Shown in pieces: positions 35,922 through 44,347 of a stretch of 64,000 nucleotides of DNA (positions are counted from its first letter, which is position 1; the number at the start of each line of letters is the position of its first letter). The translations under genes were made by a program, and so were the position numbers. The notes under the pieces are model-generated. The model made no database searches, was not told where the DNA came from, and saw nothing but the letters and a program-made list of their open reading frames with translations. The stretch comes from CAJXII01 sp965242915 (GTDB lineage: Bacteria > Campylobacterota > Campylobacteria > Campylobacterales > Arcobacteraceae), in contig CBDETN010000027.1 in NCBI GenBank assembly GCA_965242915.1, positions 248,001 to 312,000 of the forward strand, read 5' to 3'.

Positions 35922-36435
35922 TTTTTACCTCATCATTTTTCCCATCAAAGTACAGCCCAATATCATTTATATATTTTATTTTTTTTGGCTTTTGGGATAT
36001 ATTATCATAAATAAGTACCTCATCATGTGTATCAACAATCATTTGAGAACTATATCCATTTTTATTGACTTCAAATTCAAAACAAATTTCTAATCTGAGA
36101 AGTTGTTCTAATTCCAAATCATCAAATTCCATTCTTGTTTGATCTCTTGAATATTCATAAACATCAGGACAACTTTTAAAAAGTTTACTGATCTTCTCAT
36201 TTTGTATCTTATCATCAATTATAACCAAACAATCAACATTCTCATCATCAACACATTTTAAACTAATTTTATCTTTAAAATCAAACTTTAATAAACTCTG
36301 TTTTAAATTTTGTAAAGTAACAGAATTTTTGTTTTTTTGTTTCATACTAAAGTTAGAAAGTGTCATATAATAAATAATAGAAACTAAACCTATTACTATA
36401 AGTAACTCAAAAAGTGTAAAAGCTTTTTTATACAA
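35911..36435 (-). CDS. type II secretion-like minor pseudopilin
   Basis: A 174-residue prepilin-type protein. It has a short leader MYKKA followed by FTLFELLIVIGLVSIIYYM with the Glu at position +5, then an acidic soluble domain with three cysteines. The cleavage residue before Phe is Ala rather than Gly, as in other Campylobacterota pseudopilins I recall. It is followed by GspF and preceded by the major pseudopilin gene four bases upstream. Confidence 0.8.
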   Translation of the reverse strand: MYKKAFTLFELLIVIGLVSIIYYMTLSNFSMKQKNKNSVTLQNLKQSLLKFDFKDKISLKCVDDENVDCLVIIDDKIQNEKISKLFKSCPDVYEYSRDQTRMEFDDLELEQLLRLEICFEFEVNKNGYSSQMIVDTHDEVLIYDNISQKPKKIKYINDIGLYFDGKNDEVKNAF

Positions 36436-36439
36436 CTAT

Positions 36440-36850
36440 CTACTTATCGCCGCATTTAGAATAGAAAATATCATCATTTCCACCCTCTTTTTGATCAACT
36501 CCCAAAGATAAAATCTCAAAAGTATCACCTGAATTAGTATATATAAAATCATTTCCCCAAGAATCCTTAGGTAATTTTTTATCTTCAAAATAATCTTGAC
36601 TAGCTAATAAATTTAAACCATCAGAAGTTGTTGGATAAACAGAATTATCAATTTTATACATTTTAAGTGCCGATGAAATACTTTTCATCTGAATACATGT
36701 AAGCTTTTGTTTAGCTTCTTCACCTTTTTTTGTTAAACTTGGCAGTACAAAAGATGCCAAGAGTCCAAGGATAATGATTACAACCATAAGTTCCATCAAT
36801 GAAAACGCTTTTTTATAGATAACTTTTTTATAATTTTGACAAGACTGCAT
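36440..36850 (-). CDS. type II secretion major pseudopilin GspG-like
   Basis: A 136-residue prepilin. After an N-terminal leader ending YKKA, the mature part begins FSLMELMVVIIILGLLASFV, and the soluble domain carries the GspG pattern YKIDNSVYPTTSDGLNLL and PKDSWGNDFIY with a calcium-loop-like acidic tail (GVDQKEGGNDD). It is the first gene of the four-gene minus-strand operon. The other machinery genes (GspD, GspE) are not nearby; the secretin at 52179-53549 belongs to a prophage. Confidence 0.88.
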   Translation of the reverse strand: MQSCQNYKKVIYKKAFSLMELMVVIIILGLLASFVLPSLTKKGEEAKQKLTCIQMKSISSALKMYKIDNSVYPTTSDGLNLLASQDYFEDKKLPKDSWGNDFIYTNSGDTFEILSLGVDQKEGGNDDIFYSKCGDK

Positions 36851-36976
36851 ATATTTATCACCTTATTTTTATTTATTTGTGATTATACTATAATTATCTT
36901 ATTTTAAAGAATCTTTTAATATAGTATGATACACTACACTTATATAATATAATTTATATTTAAAAATAGGTAATTA

Positions 36977-37930
36977 ATGCAAATAATAGACAACCCGCTA
37001 ATGAATCAACTTAACAGTATGATCAGTGAAACACAGCTGGATAATGTTAAAAGAATTGTATCTGCCTTGATAAATATTAATAATTTTAAATCTTCCACTT
37101 CTGATAGTCCCAACATGGATTTTCTTTATACTCAAATTTCTAAATTTTTAAAACAAGAATTTAGTATAGAACATTTTAAAATTATAGAAACAATTAACAA
37201 TATTGAAACTGCACAATATCAAGCAGGCGATGAATCTTTTTTTAGCCACAGCTTTTGCAAAACTGTTAATGTGGGAACAACTATTACATTTTTATTAGAC
37301 AACTCTTCATTAAATGATTTTAATAAAGTATATTTAAATTGTTTTTTAACTGAGACATCTTCTATACTTTATATTCAATTTGTTTTATTGGCTTTGGCAC
37401 AATCATCACATATAGATTCACTTACACAACTTAAGAACAGGCTTTCATTTCAAGAAGATATGAAAGGATTAATTCCACTGATCTTGCGAGAAAAAATGAA
37501 TATTGGTATTTTACTTATAAATATAGATAGATTTAGAGCGGCTAATGATGAGCATGGCACAAATTTTGGAGATGAATTTTTAAAATTATATGCCAATACT
37601 ATAAAAGATACAATTAGAACTTCAGATATTGCAATTAGATTTAGCGGTGGTGAATTTTTAGTATTGTTAATAAATGTTATTAATGAAGAAAAAACAAATC
37701 AAATAGCAAACAATTTAAAAGATAAATTGTCAAGTGTATATTTAAAATCACCAAATGGAGATAACTTTAAAAAAACTGTATGTATTGGTACTTAAATGTT
37801 TCCACAAGATGCATCAAATATTGATGAAGCAGTTCAAAAAGCTGAAATAGCCTTAAGCGATGCTAAAGATAGTGGAAGAAATAAAGTTTTAAAATTTGAA
37901 GAAGATACCGGGGAATTAGATTTATTTTAA
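36977..37930 (+). pseudogene. GGDEF-domain protein interrupted by in-frame TAA
   Basis: The first part (36977-37795, 272 codons) has an N-terminal region of unknown fold and then a GGDEF domain (SLTQLKNRLSFQED, INIDRFRAANDEHG, IRFSGGEFLVLL). It stops at TAA 37793-37795 in the middle of the domain. The same frame then continues from ATG 37796 for 44 codons (FPQDASNIDEAVQKAEIAL, DSGRNKVLKF), which is exactly the missing GGDEF C-terminus. One base change (for example TCA to TAA) explains this. The catalytic motif reads SGGEF rather than GGDEF/GGEEF, so cyclase activity was probably already lost. Confidence 0.82.
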
Positions 37931-38005
37931 AAATAGCTATAAATAAAAATTAAATTAAGGTATTTTTAATCTGATTTTCATTATACTTCCCATCTGATTT
38001 TAAGA

Positions 38006-38011
38006 TATAAT
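38006..38011 (+). promoter_or_regulatory. -10 element for tRNA-Met
   Basis: TATAAT 11 bases before the first base of tRNA-Met, in an A/T-rich context; typical for a stable-RNA promoter in this group. Confidence 0.6.
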
Positions 38012-38022
38012 AATTTTAGAAT

Positions 38023-38099
38023 GGGTCCATAGCTCAGCTGGTTAGAGCACTCGGCTCATAACCGAGTGGTCCAAGGTTCAAGTCCTTGTGGACCCACCA
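38023..38099 (+). tRNA. tRNA-Met (CAT)
   Basis: 77 bases including an encoded CCA. The acceptor GGGTCCA pairs with TGGACCC, the D arm reads AGCTCAGCTGGTTAGAGC, the anticodon loop CTCATAA has CAT, and the T arm has GGTTCAAGTCC. The first acceptor pair G-C suggests elongator rather than initiator Met; an Ile tRNA with modified CAT is also possible. Confidence 0.93.
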
Positions 38100-38158
38100 T
38101 TGTATAAGGTGTTTAGAAAAGTAAGATTTATCTTACCCCACTACAGAGTCAGTTTTTT

Positions 38159-38180
38159 ATACATTTTAGTAAAAATGTAT
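38159..38180 (+). terminator. hairpin between tRNA-Met and tRNA-Gly
   Basis: ATACATTTT (38159-38167) pairs perfectly with AAAATGTAT (38172-38180) over 9 bp with a 4-base loop, followed by TTTT. It may end the tRNA-Met transcript or be a processing hairpin in a shared precursor. It is all A/T apart from one pair, so termination would be weak. Confidence 0.5.
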
Positions 38181-38186
38181 TTTTAT

Positions 38187-38263
38187 GCGGGTGTAGCTCA
38201 GTTGGCTAGAGCCTCTGCCTTCCAAGCAGATTGTCGCGCGTTCGAGTCGCGTCACCCGCTCCA
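38187..38263 (+). tRNA. tRNA-Gly (TCC)
   Basis: 77 bases including encoded CCA. The acceptor GCGGGTG pairs with CACCCGC, the anticodon loop CTTCCAA gives TCC, and the T arm has GTTCGAGTC. Standard cloverleaf. Confidence 0.93.
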
Positions 38264-38403
38264 ACTATATTTCAAATAAAATTACACTGCAAATCTAACT
38301 GTTTTTGTTACCTATACTATAAACTAGTATGATGTTCTCTTTTTAAATTATCGTATGCTGCATTTATTCGTTTACTAATCTCATCGTATAATCTTTTATC
38401 AAA

Positions 38404-39516
38404 CGCCAATTCACACTTAAAGTGCAACAAAACCAGCCAAAATTATGCCACCATTTTTCTTGAAACTTCCTTGAAAAATATCTCATTTGGTGTGTAATAT
38501 TTCAGAATCTTTCTTGGTCTATTATTTAGCCTATTTTGAATGATAGTTATTTGAGTTTGATTTATATTTTCAAAGCTATATTTCTTGGGAATATATTCTC
38601 TAACTAGTCCATTTGTATGCTCATTCAATCCTCTTTGCCAAGATGAGTATGGATCACAAAAGTAAAACTTTAGATTTAATTTTTGAGCTATCTCTTCATG
38701 ATAGGAGAACTCTTTACCATTATCTGAAGTAATTGTACGAACTAGTTTCTTTATTGGATGTAAAAGCTCTATAATAGCTTGTGTAACAACATCTGCTTTT
38801 TTAGATTCAACTATCTTCATAAGTGTAAATTTACTCTTTCTATCAACTAAGGTAACGATAGCACCTTTATGGTCTTTACCTATAATTGTATCTACTTCAA
38901 AGTCACCAAATCTAGTTTTCTTTTCAATAATCTTAGCTCGTTTACTAATATTTACTCTATTTTTAATTTGACCTCTAGTCTTGTATTGACTACTTCTATT
39001 ACCATACTTTTTATTTTTATGTCTCAATAATTTATATAATCGACCACCACTTCTTTGATTTGCATAAATGTATCTATATACTGTTTCATATGAAATATTT
39101 GCTATTTTATCTTTTTTCAATCTACCAACTAGTTGATCAGGAGATAAGCCATCTCTTAACATCTTACCAATTTTTAGTTTTAATTTATTAGTGAGTTTCT
39201 TATATCTATCTTTAAATTTATCTCTTGATACTGCTTTTATATGTGCATCATCTGCACTATAATATCCATTATTACTATTTCTACTTAGTTCTCTTGATAT
39301 TGTAGATTTAGATACTTCAATTAGTTCTGCTATTTTTGTGATTGTATAGTTCTCGTTTTTATAAGCAAATATTTGATACCTTAAACCTAAGGTTAATTGT
39401 TTATACTTTTTCATTTAATGCTCCATTTATCCTGTAAGATATGTAGCTTAAATTGTATATCAATTAGCCTTACTATCTTATATTTCTAAATGTTGCACTT
39501 TAAGTGTGAATGTTCA
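38404..39516 (-). mobile_element. IS30-family insertion sequence, copy 1 (1113 bp)
   Basis: The ends were placed by comparing this copy with the second copy at 60028-61140 and with the reconstructed host frame. The host trinucleotide AAA is present on both sides (38401-38403 and 39517-39519), consistent with a 3-bp target duplication. Near the ends, 38409-38429 and 39491-39511 are perfect 21-bp inverted repeats. The outermost bases of the two ends do not match each other. One transposase gene fills the element. Confidence 0.88.
38443..39414 (-). CDS. IS30-family transposase (copy 1)
   Basis: A 323-residue transposase. The N-terminal helix-turn-helix reads LTLGLRYQIFAYKNENYTIT followed by IAELIEVSKSTISRELSRN. 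The DDE catalytic core has GDFEVDTIIGKDHKGAI (first Asp), ITSDNGKEFSYHE (second Asp) and WQRGLNEHTNGLVREY (Glu). These are hallmarks of IS30. It is identical in protein sequence to the copy at 60067-61038. Confidence 0.95.
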   Translation of the reverse strand: MKKYKQLTLGLRYQIFAYKNENYTITKIAELIEVSKSTISRELSRNSNNGYYSADDAHIKAVSRDKFKDRYKKLTNKLKLKIGKMLRDGLSPDQLVGRLKKDKIANISYETVYRYIYANQRSGGRLYKLLRHKNKKYGNRSSQYKTRGQIKNRVNISKRAKIIEKKTRFGDFEVDTIIGKDHKGAIVTLVDRKSKFTLMKIVESKKADVVTQAIIELLHPIKKLVRTITSDNGKEFSYHEEIAQKLNLKFYFCDPYSSWQRGLNEHTNGLVREYIPKKYSFENINQTQITIIQNRLNNRPRKILKYYTPNEIFFKEVSRKMVA

Positions 39517-40159
39517 AAATATTTTATTAATTGTTGTCATTTTATCTTCATGATACTTGTTAATTAATTCAATATATGCCGGTCTTATCACTTTTCTAAA
39601 ATTGGCTTTGTATGGAACACCAAGTATTTCATAATCAGAATCCAAGAAAAATTGATTGTATCTTGAATCATTGGTAAATGAATTATTTGATATTGATTGT
39701 TTATTAAAATTCTTATATTTAGATTTCTGATTAAAATCAGTGTAAAAAGAATACGATTGCTGTTGCCTTTTCTTTTTATACTTATATGAACTAAATCTAG
39801 AGTATTTTCGTTCAAAATCTTCGACACTGTCAAAAAATATAGAATATAACCATGCATATATTTTAGCTACTCTGTCAAAAATTCTAATCAAAGTGTAATA
39901 TTGATTTATAATAAAATTTTTTGACCATACAGCCACTAAACCTATAGCTGATATAAGTGCAATAATTACTAATATAATAAAATAATTACTTCCGCCTATT
40001 TCAAAATCCATTTTCATATCCTATAGTTTTATATATTAGTCTATACAATTTTACCTTATATTTATTATTATATATGACATTAATTTTTCATTTAAATCAA
40101 TGTAATTAAGTTTGTGGTATAATAATAAACTTAAATTAAATAACAACTAAGGACAATAT

Positions 40160-41446
40160 ATCAAATCATTTGAAAAACTAAATTTAAATCCGCAAATTAT
40201 AAAAGCAATACAAGAAGTTGGCTATGAACACCCTACTTCTATTCAGAAAAAAGTTATTCCTATAGCTTGTAAAGGTATCGATTTAATTGCGGCTTCAAAA
40301 TCAGGTACGGGGAAGACTGCTTCTTTTGTACTTCCTATGTTAGAAAAAATGCATAAAACTTTAAAACCTAACCATAGAGTTTTAAGAGGTTTGATTTTAG
40401 TTCCTACGCGAGAATTAGTAGATCAAGTTTCACTTTGGATTGGAGAGTATGGAAAGCATTTAAAACTTAGACATACTAAAATTCAAGGCGGAGTCAGTAA
40501 AGCTTCACAACTTACAAAACTTGACACTGGTATAGACATCATTGTTTCAACACCTGGACGATTAAAATCTTTTATAGAAGATGATAATATCAATTTGAGC
40601 AGTGTAAATATGATTGTACTTGATGAAGCTGATACTATGCTTGAGTTGGGATTTATTAAAGAGATAGAGTTTATCCTTTCTTCTTGCTCAACTTATAGAC
40701 AAATTATGATGTTTTCTGCAACTATTTCTCAGAATATTAAAAAACTTGGTAAAGAATTCCTAAAAAATCCAGTAACAATAGAAGTTTCTCAAAGAAGAGA
40801 TGTAGTAAGTTTAATTAAACATCAAGCTTTTAAAATAGATGTAAAAAGGAAAAATGAACTTTTAGCTCATATTATCAAAAAAGATGAAAATAAACAGATA
40901 TTACTCTTTATAAATATGAAAGATACAGCAGATGAAATAACCAGCTATCTTGTAAACAAAGGTATCAAAGCAGTTGCAATTCATGGTAATTTAGACTCTA
41001 AAGAGCGAACTAAAAATATCAAATCTTTTAGAAGTAAAAAAGCTCAAGTTTTAGTTGCTACTGATATTGCAGCTCGTGGTATTGATATTCAAGAACTTCC
41101 TTTAGTAATCAACTATGAGCTTCCTGAAACCACAGATGAATTTACACATAGAGTTGGAAGAACAGGTCGTGCAAATCATAAAGGGAATGTGATAACCTTA
41201 TTAACTGTAAAAGATTATAACAGTTTTACAAAAATTGAAAGAAATTTAAAATTAAGCATCAAAAGAACAATCGAAGACGGTTTTGAATTAAAAGACAGAC
41301 AGCCAAGACAAAGACAACAACAAAGAAAATCTTTAAGTGCCAAAAAAGGCAAACTAGACAGAAAGCCTAAGGCTAAAACAAATACTAATAAAAAATCTAA
41401 AAGAACGACTAAAAGAGATGCTGGTCGGAATTTTAGAAAGGATTAA
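40160..41446 (+). CDS. DEAD-box RNA helicase, probable ATC start
   Basis: An ATP-dependent RNA helicase of the RhlE/CsdA kind. From the proposed start the protein has 428 residues: Q motif EKLNLNPQIIKAI...PTSIQ, motif I ASKSGTGKT, PTRELV, DEAD in VLDEADTML, SAT, and the C-terminal helicase domain with IAARGIDI and HRVGRTGRA, ending in a basic tail rich in Lys/Arg/Gln. The first in-frame ATG (40337) lies after motif I, so it cannot be the start of a functional helicase. The frame upstream closes at TAA 40148, and only ATC 40160 fits, with AAGGA about 6 bases upstream. Product certain; start inferred. Confidence 0.88.
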   Translation: MKSFEKLNLNPQIIKAIQEVGYEHPTSIQKKVIPIACKGIDLIAASKSGTGKTASFVLPMLEKMHKTLKPNHRVLRGLILVPTRELVDQVSLWIGEYGKHLKLRHTKIQGGVSKASQLTKLDTGIDIIVSTPGRLKSFIEDDNINLSSVNMIVLDEADTMLELGFIKEIEFILSSCSTYRQIMMFSATISQNIKKLGKEFLKNPVTIEVSQRRDVVSLIKHQAFKIDVKRKNELLAHIIKKDENKQILLFINMKDTADEITSYLVNKGIKAVAIHGNLDSKERTKNIKSFRSKKAQVLVATDIAARGIDIQELPLVINYELPETTDEFTHRVGRTGRANHKGNVITLLTVKDYNSFTKIERNLKLSIKRTIEDGFELKDRQPRQRQQQRKSLSAKKGKLDRKPKAKTNTNKKSKRTTKRDAGRNFRKD

Positions 41447-41450
41447 TAAA

Positions 41451-42206
41451 ATGCAATTTTTTGGACAATATGTAAATGAATTTGATGAAGAGTTTTTAAC
41501 GGAGAGTTATTTGTATTTCAACAAAGATGGTGAAGATGACTTAACTATTGAAGAGTTAGAACAGTTAATCAAAAATCAAAAACTTAAAAAACAAAATATA
41601 GCCGGTACAATTTTTATGTACAATCCTTATTACTACCCTATTGGTTATGATGAAAAGAAAAGTTTAGCAAGTCAAGATTTTGATTTTGATGCTGGTTTTC
41701 ATCATCTTAAAATTGAAAGAGAAATTACTATGTTTAGAGCTAGTATTAAAGGATATGAGGGGCAATTAGTAGAGATACGGACACTTTTTAATCTTAATAT
41801 CAAAAAAATTGATGTTTCAGAGATATTAGTCTCACTTAATGATGATACAGAGATGTTAAATACAAATCAATTTACAAAATTTCATAAAGAATCAAATTAT
41901 ATTGACTTAAATAACTTTAAAATAAATGGTAAATTTGTATTTTTTGCGTGGGGTCATAAAATAAATCGAAGTGAATTTATTAATATTTATAATTATGCAA
42001 AAAGTATTTATGATAAATGTATTCAGATGCAAAAAAAGATTGCATTTGTATTTAGAAAATCTACACGAGAAGAATATGCAAGAATTCATTTCCATTTTCT
42101 TCATCCATTGGATGGAAATAAATTACAATATAGAATGCCAGATGCACTAGAAAAAGTTTTTAGTACAAAGCCACCGCTGCCTAGTGCATTTAACGATATA
42201 AAATAA
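41451..42206 (+). CDS. hypothetical protein
   Basis: A 251-residue soluble protein, not recognised. The ATG at 41451 is preceded by AGAAAGGATT; the longer frame from 41418 would overlap the helicase tail and is less likely. The sequence is rich in Phe, Lys and Asn, with no membrane segment. It is directly downstream of the helicase gene and probably cotranscribed. Confidence 0.75.
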   Translation: MQFFGQYVNEFDEEFLTESYLYFNKDGEDDLTIEELEQLIKNQKLKKQNIAGTIFMYNPYYYPIGYDEKKSLASQDFDFDAGFHHLKIEREITMFRASIKGYEGQLVEIRTLFNLNIKKIDVSEILVSLNDDTEMLNTNQFTKFHKESNYIDLNNFKINGKFVFFAWGHKINRSEFINIYNYAKSIYDKCIQMQKKIAFVFRKSTREEYARIHFHFLHPLDGNKLQYRMPDALEKVFSTKPPLPSAFNDIK

Positions 42207-42377
42207 ATGGAAGAACAAATCACAGAATCTTGTAGATACTGTAAACATGAGATAATTAAAGGGGTAAGAAGATGCCCCTATTGTGGGGTATTAAATCCCA
42301 CTTTAAAAATGAAAGATATATTTGTAACTATAGCAGTTATAATTTTTATTATGTCAATAGTTACTTATCTTAAATAG
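42207..42377 (+). CDS. small zinc-ribbon membrane protein
   Basis: A 56-codon gene starting at the base after the previous stop (TAAATG). It has a C-x2-C pair (SCRYCKHE) and a second C-x2-C (RCPYCGVLNP), typical of a zinc ribbon, followed by one hydrophobic segment (DIFVTIAVIIFIMSIVTYLK). It is probably anchored with the ribbon in the cytoplasm. Its last 8 bases overlap the convergent malic enzyme gene. Function unknown. Confidence 0.72.
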   Translation: MEEQITESCRYCKHEIIKGVRRCPYCGVLNPTLKMKDIFVTIAVIIFIMSIVTYLK

Positions 42378-43653
42378 CACAAGTTGCACTATTAGAATTA
42401 AAATATGCCATATGTCTTAATTGTTTTCTATAACTTTCAACATTAAAATCTTTTATATCAGTAACACCATCTTCAATCGCAGCTTGTGCAATTGCTGAAG
42501 ATACCCAGATTTGAACCTCTTTATTAAATGGTTTAGGAATAATATGCTCTTTTCCATACTCTAAATTTTGATCATCATAAGCAGCTTTTACATAATATGG
42601 AATTGGTTCTTTCGCCAATGCAGCCAAAGCACGAGCTGCAGCCATTTTCATATTTTCTGTAATCTTTTTAGCACGAACATCTAAAGCACCTCTAAAAATA
42701 AATGGAAAACCTAATACATTGTTTACTTGATTTGGATAATCACTTCTTCCTGTTCCTATAATCGCATCATCTCTTACAGCTTTAATCTCTTCAGGTAAAA
42801 TTTCAGGAGTTGGATTTGCAAGTACAAGGATAATAGGATCTTTTGCCATTGTAGATATCATCTCTTTTGAAACTGTATTAGCAACACTTAAACCTAAAAG
42901 CACATCAGCATTTTTAATAGCATCTGCCATTGTTTCATCATCAGTTTGAACTATAAATTCTTTTTTATACTCGTTTAAATCTGTTCTTTTATGATTAATT
43001 ACACCTTTGCTATCACACATATAAATATTAGTTGCTCCCAGTTTTTTATACATCTTGGCACATGTCATAGCAGCAGCCCCTGCTCCTAAAACTACTATTT
43101 TCATATCTTCAATTTTTTTATTTACAAGCTCACTTGCATTTAAAAGAGCTGCTGTTGTAATAATAGCTGTTCCATGCTGGTCATCGTGCATTACAGGTAT
43201 ATCCAGTCTCTCTTGTAATTTCTTTTCAATTTCAAAACATTTTGGTGCTTTAATATCTTCTAAATTTATCCCGCCAAAACTTGGACTGATAGCTACACAA
43301 ATATCTATGAACTTTTCAGGGTCTTTCTCATCTACTTCTATATCTACGCCATTTACATTTGCAAACTTTTTGAATAAAACAACTTTACCTTCCATAACCG
43401 GCTTAGAAGCTAATGCTCCAATATCACCCAGCCCCAAAACTGCTGTACCGTCAGTTATTACTGCAACCATATTTCCTTTTGCAGTATATTCATATGCAAG
43501 TGACGGGTCTCTTTCAATCTCTTTACAAGGCAATGCAACCCCGGGAGTATATGCTAAAGATAAATCTTTTTGTGTTTCACAATCTTTAGTTACTAGTGTC
43601 CCTATTTTACCACCTTTGTGGTATGTTAATATCTCTTCATCTGTTATTATCAT
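42370..43653 (-). CDS. malic enzyme (oxaloacetate-decarboxylating malate dehydrogenase)
   Basis: A 427-residue short malic enzyme without the phosphotransacetylase extension of MaeB. It has DLSLAYTPGVALPCKEI, AVITDGTAVLGLGDIGALA, PVMHDDQHGTAII (metal/malate site), and a NAD(P)-binding VVLGAGAAAMTCAKM. It converts malate to pyruvate and CO2. NAD versus NADP preference cannot be read with confidence. It is preceded by AAGGAAATATT upstream of the ATG on the minus strand. Confidence 0.93.
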   Translation of the reverse strand: MIITDEEILTYHKGGKIGTLVTKDCETQKDLSLAYTPGVALPCKEIERDPSLAYEYTAKGNMVAVITDGTAVLGLGDIGALASKPVMEGKVVLFKKFANVNGVDIEVDEKDPEKFIDICVAISPSFGGINLEDIKAPKCFEIEKKLQERLDIPVMHDDQHGTAIITTAALLNASELVNKKIEDMKIVVLGAGAAAMTCAKMYKKLGATNIYMCDSKGVINHKRTDLNEYKKEFIVQTDDETMADAIKNADVLLGLSVANTVSKEMISTMAKDPIILVLANPTPEILPEEIKAVRDDAIIGTGRSDYPNQVNNVLGFPFIFRGALDVRAKKITENMKMAAARALAALAKEPIPYYVKAAYDDQNLEYGKEHIIPKPFNKEVQIWVSSAIAQAAIEDGVTDIKDFNVESYRKQLRHMAYFNSNSATCAI

Positions 43654-43748
43654 AATATTTCCTTGATCTTAAAAACAAAATTATATCTAATTATTTAATA
43701 AATTATTCTTTTTATGTATATTTAACAAAAATAGCTCTATAATTATTT

Positions 43749-43946
43749 ATGAAATTAGGAATATTATTATTAGCAATCGGCTCTATTTTAGCTTTTTACC
43801 TTACAAATATAAAAATTGAAAAGAAATTTTTAACTAAGATGGGTATCGTTTTTGGCATATTACTTGCACTTTATGGTTTAATTTTATTAGTTCAACCGGA
43901 TGATTATATTAAATTTACCAAGACTACTATATCTAGCAAAAAATAG
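43749..43946 (+). CDS. small two-helix membrane protein
   Basis: A 65-residue protein with hydrophobic segments at about residues 2-20 and 32-48 and a short Lys-rich tail. Not recognised. It has no strong ribosome binding site. It stands 24 bases before the next membrane protein gene. Confidence 0.6.
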   Translation: MKLGILLLAIGSILAFYLTNIKIEKKFLTKMGIVFGILLALYGLILLVQPDDYIKFTKTTISSKK

Positions 43947-43969
43947 ATATATCACAAAAAGGAAACAAA

Positions 43970-44347
43970 ATGAATTTTGACAAAGTTATTGCCGGATTTT
44001 TTATCATACTCGCTATGACATTAAATTTCGGCTTTGTTTATGGAGATATAAATGATTTGGTTGCACATAGTAAATATGAACTTTTTGCAGCTATTGTAAT
44101 CAATATAATTGCAACTATTTTAAAACTTGGTGATAAAACACAAATAGGTTCAGTATTACTTGCCACTAGTTTAGTTGCTGTTATTCAGCTTGTAGCAGCT
44201 GCTACTATTTGGGCAATTGCAGGTTATTCAGACAGTGCAAGTATAGAAATTTCATCTATAGTTATATCACTTTCAGTTGGTGCGCTTTTAGCAAATATTA
44301 CTTCAGTAATACTTTACATCGGTGAAACACTTAAAAGTAAACGATGA
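43970..44347 (+). CDS. four-helix membrane protein of unknown function
   Basis: A 125-residue protein with about four hydrophobic segments (residues 5-24, 39-55, 63-88, 96-116). AAAAGGAAACAAA precedes the ATG. It overlaps the following potassium channel gene by 4 bases (ATGA), so the two are likely coupled and may be functionally related. I believe similar proteins are widespread in Campylobacterota, but no function is known to me. Confidence 0.75.
   Translation: MNFDKVIAGFFIILAMTLNFGFVYGDINDLVAHSKYELFAAIVINIIATILKLGDKTQIGSVLLATSLVAVIQLVAAATIWAIAGYSDSASIEISSIVISLSVGALLANITSVILYIGETLKSKR

Larger units (their letters stand above)
38317..40017 (-). pseudogene. DnaJ-domain membrane protein split by IS30-family element
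   Basis: The 5' part (40017 down to 39517) encodes a membrane segment near residues 12-32, a Lys/Ser/Tyr-rich middle, and the start of a J-domain (DYEILGVPYKANFR, INKYHEDK). The insertion element 38404-39516 follows. The 3' part (38403 down to 38317) encodes DKRLYDEISKRINAAYDNL and a stop. Removing the element and one copy of the flanking AAA restores one continuous frame of about 194 codons, ending the J-domain normally. The J-domain HPD motif reads HED, so the DnaK-stimulating function may have been lost before insertion. A membrane-anchored co-chaperone role is inferred. Confidence 0.85.
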
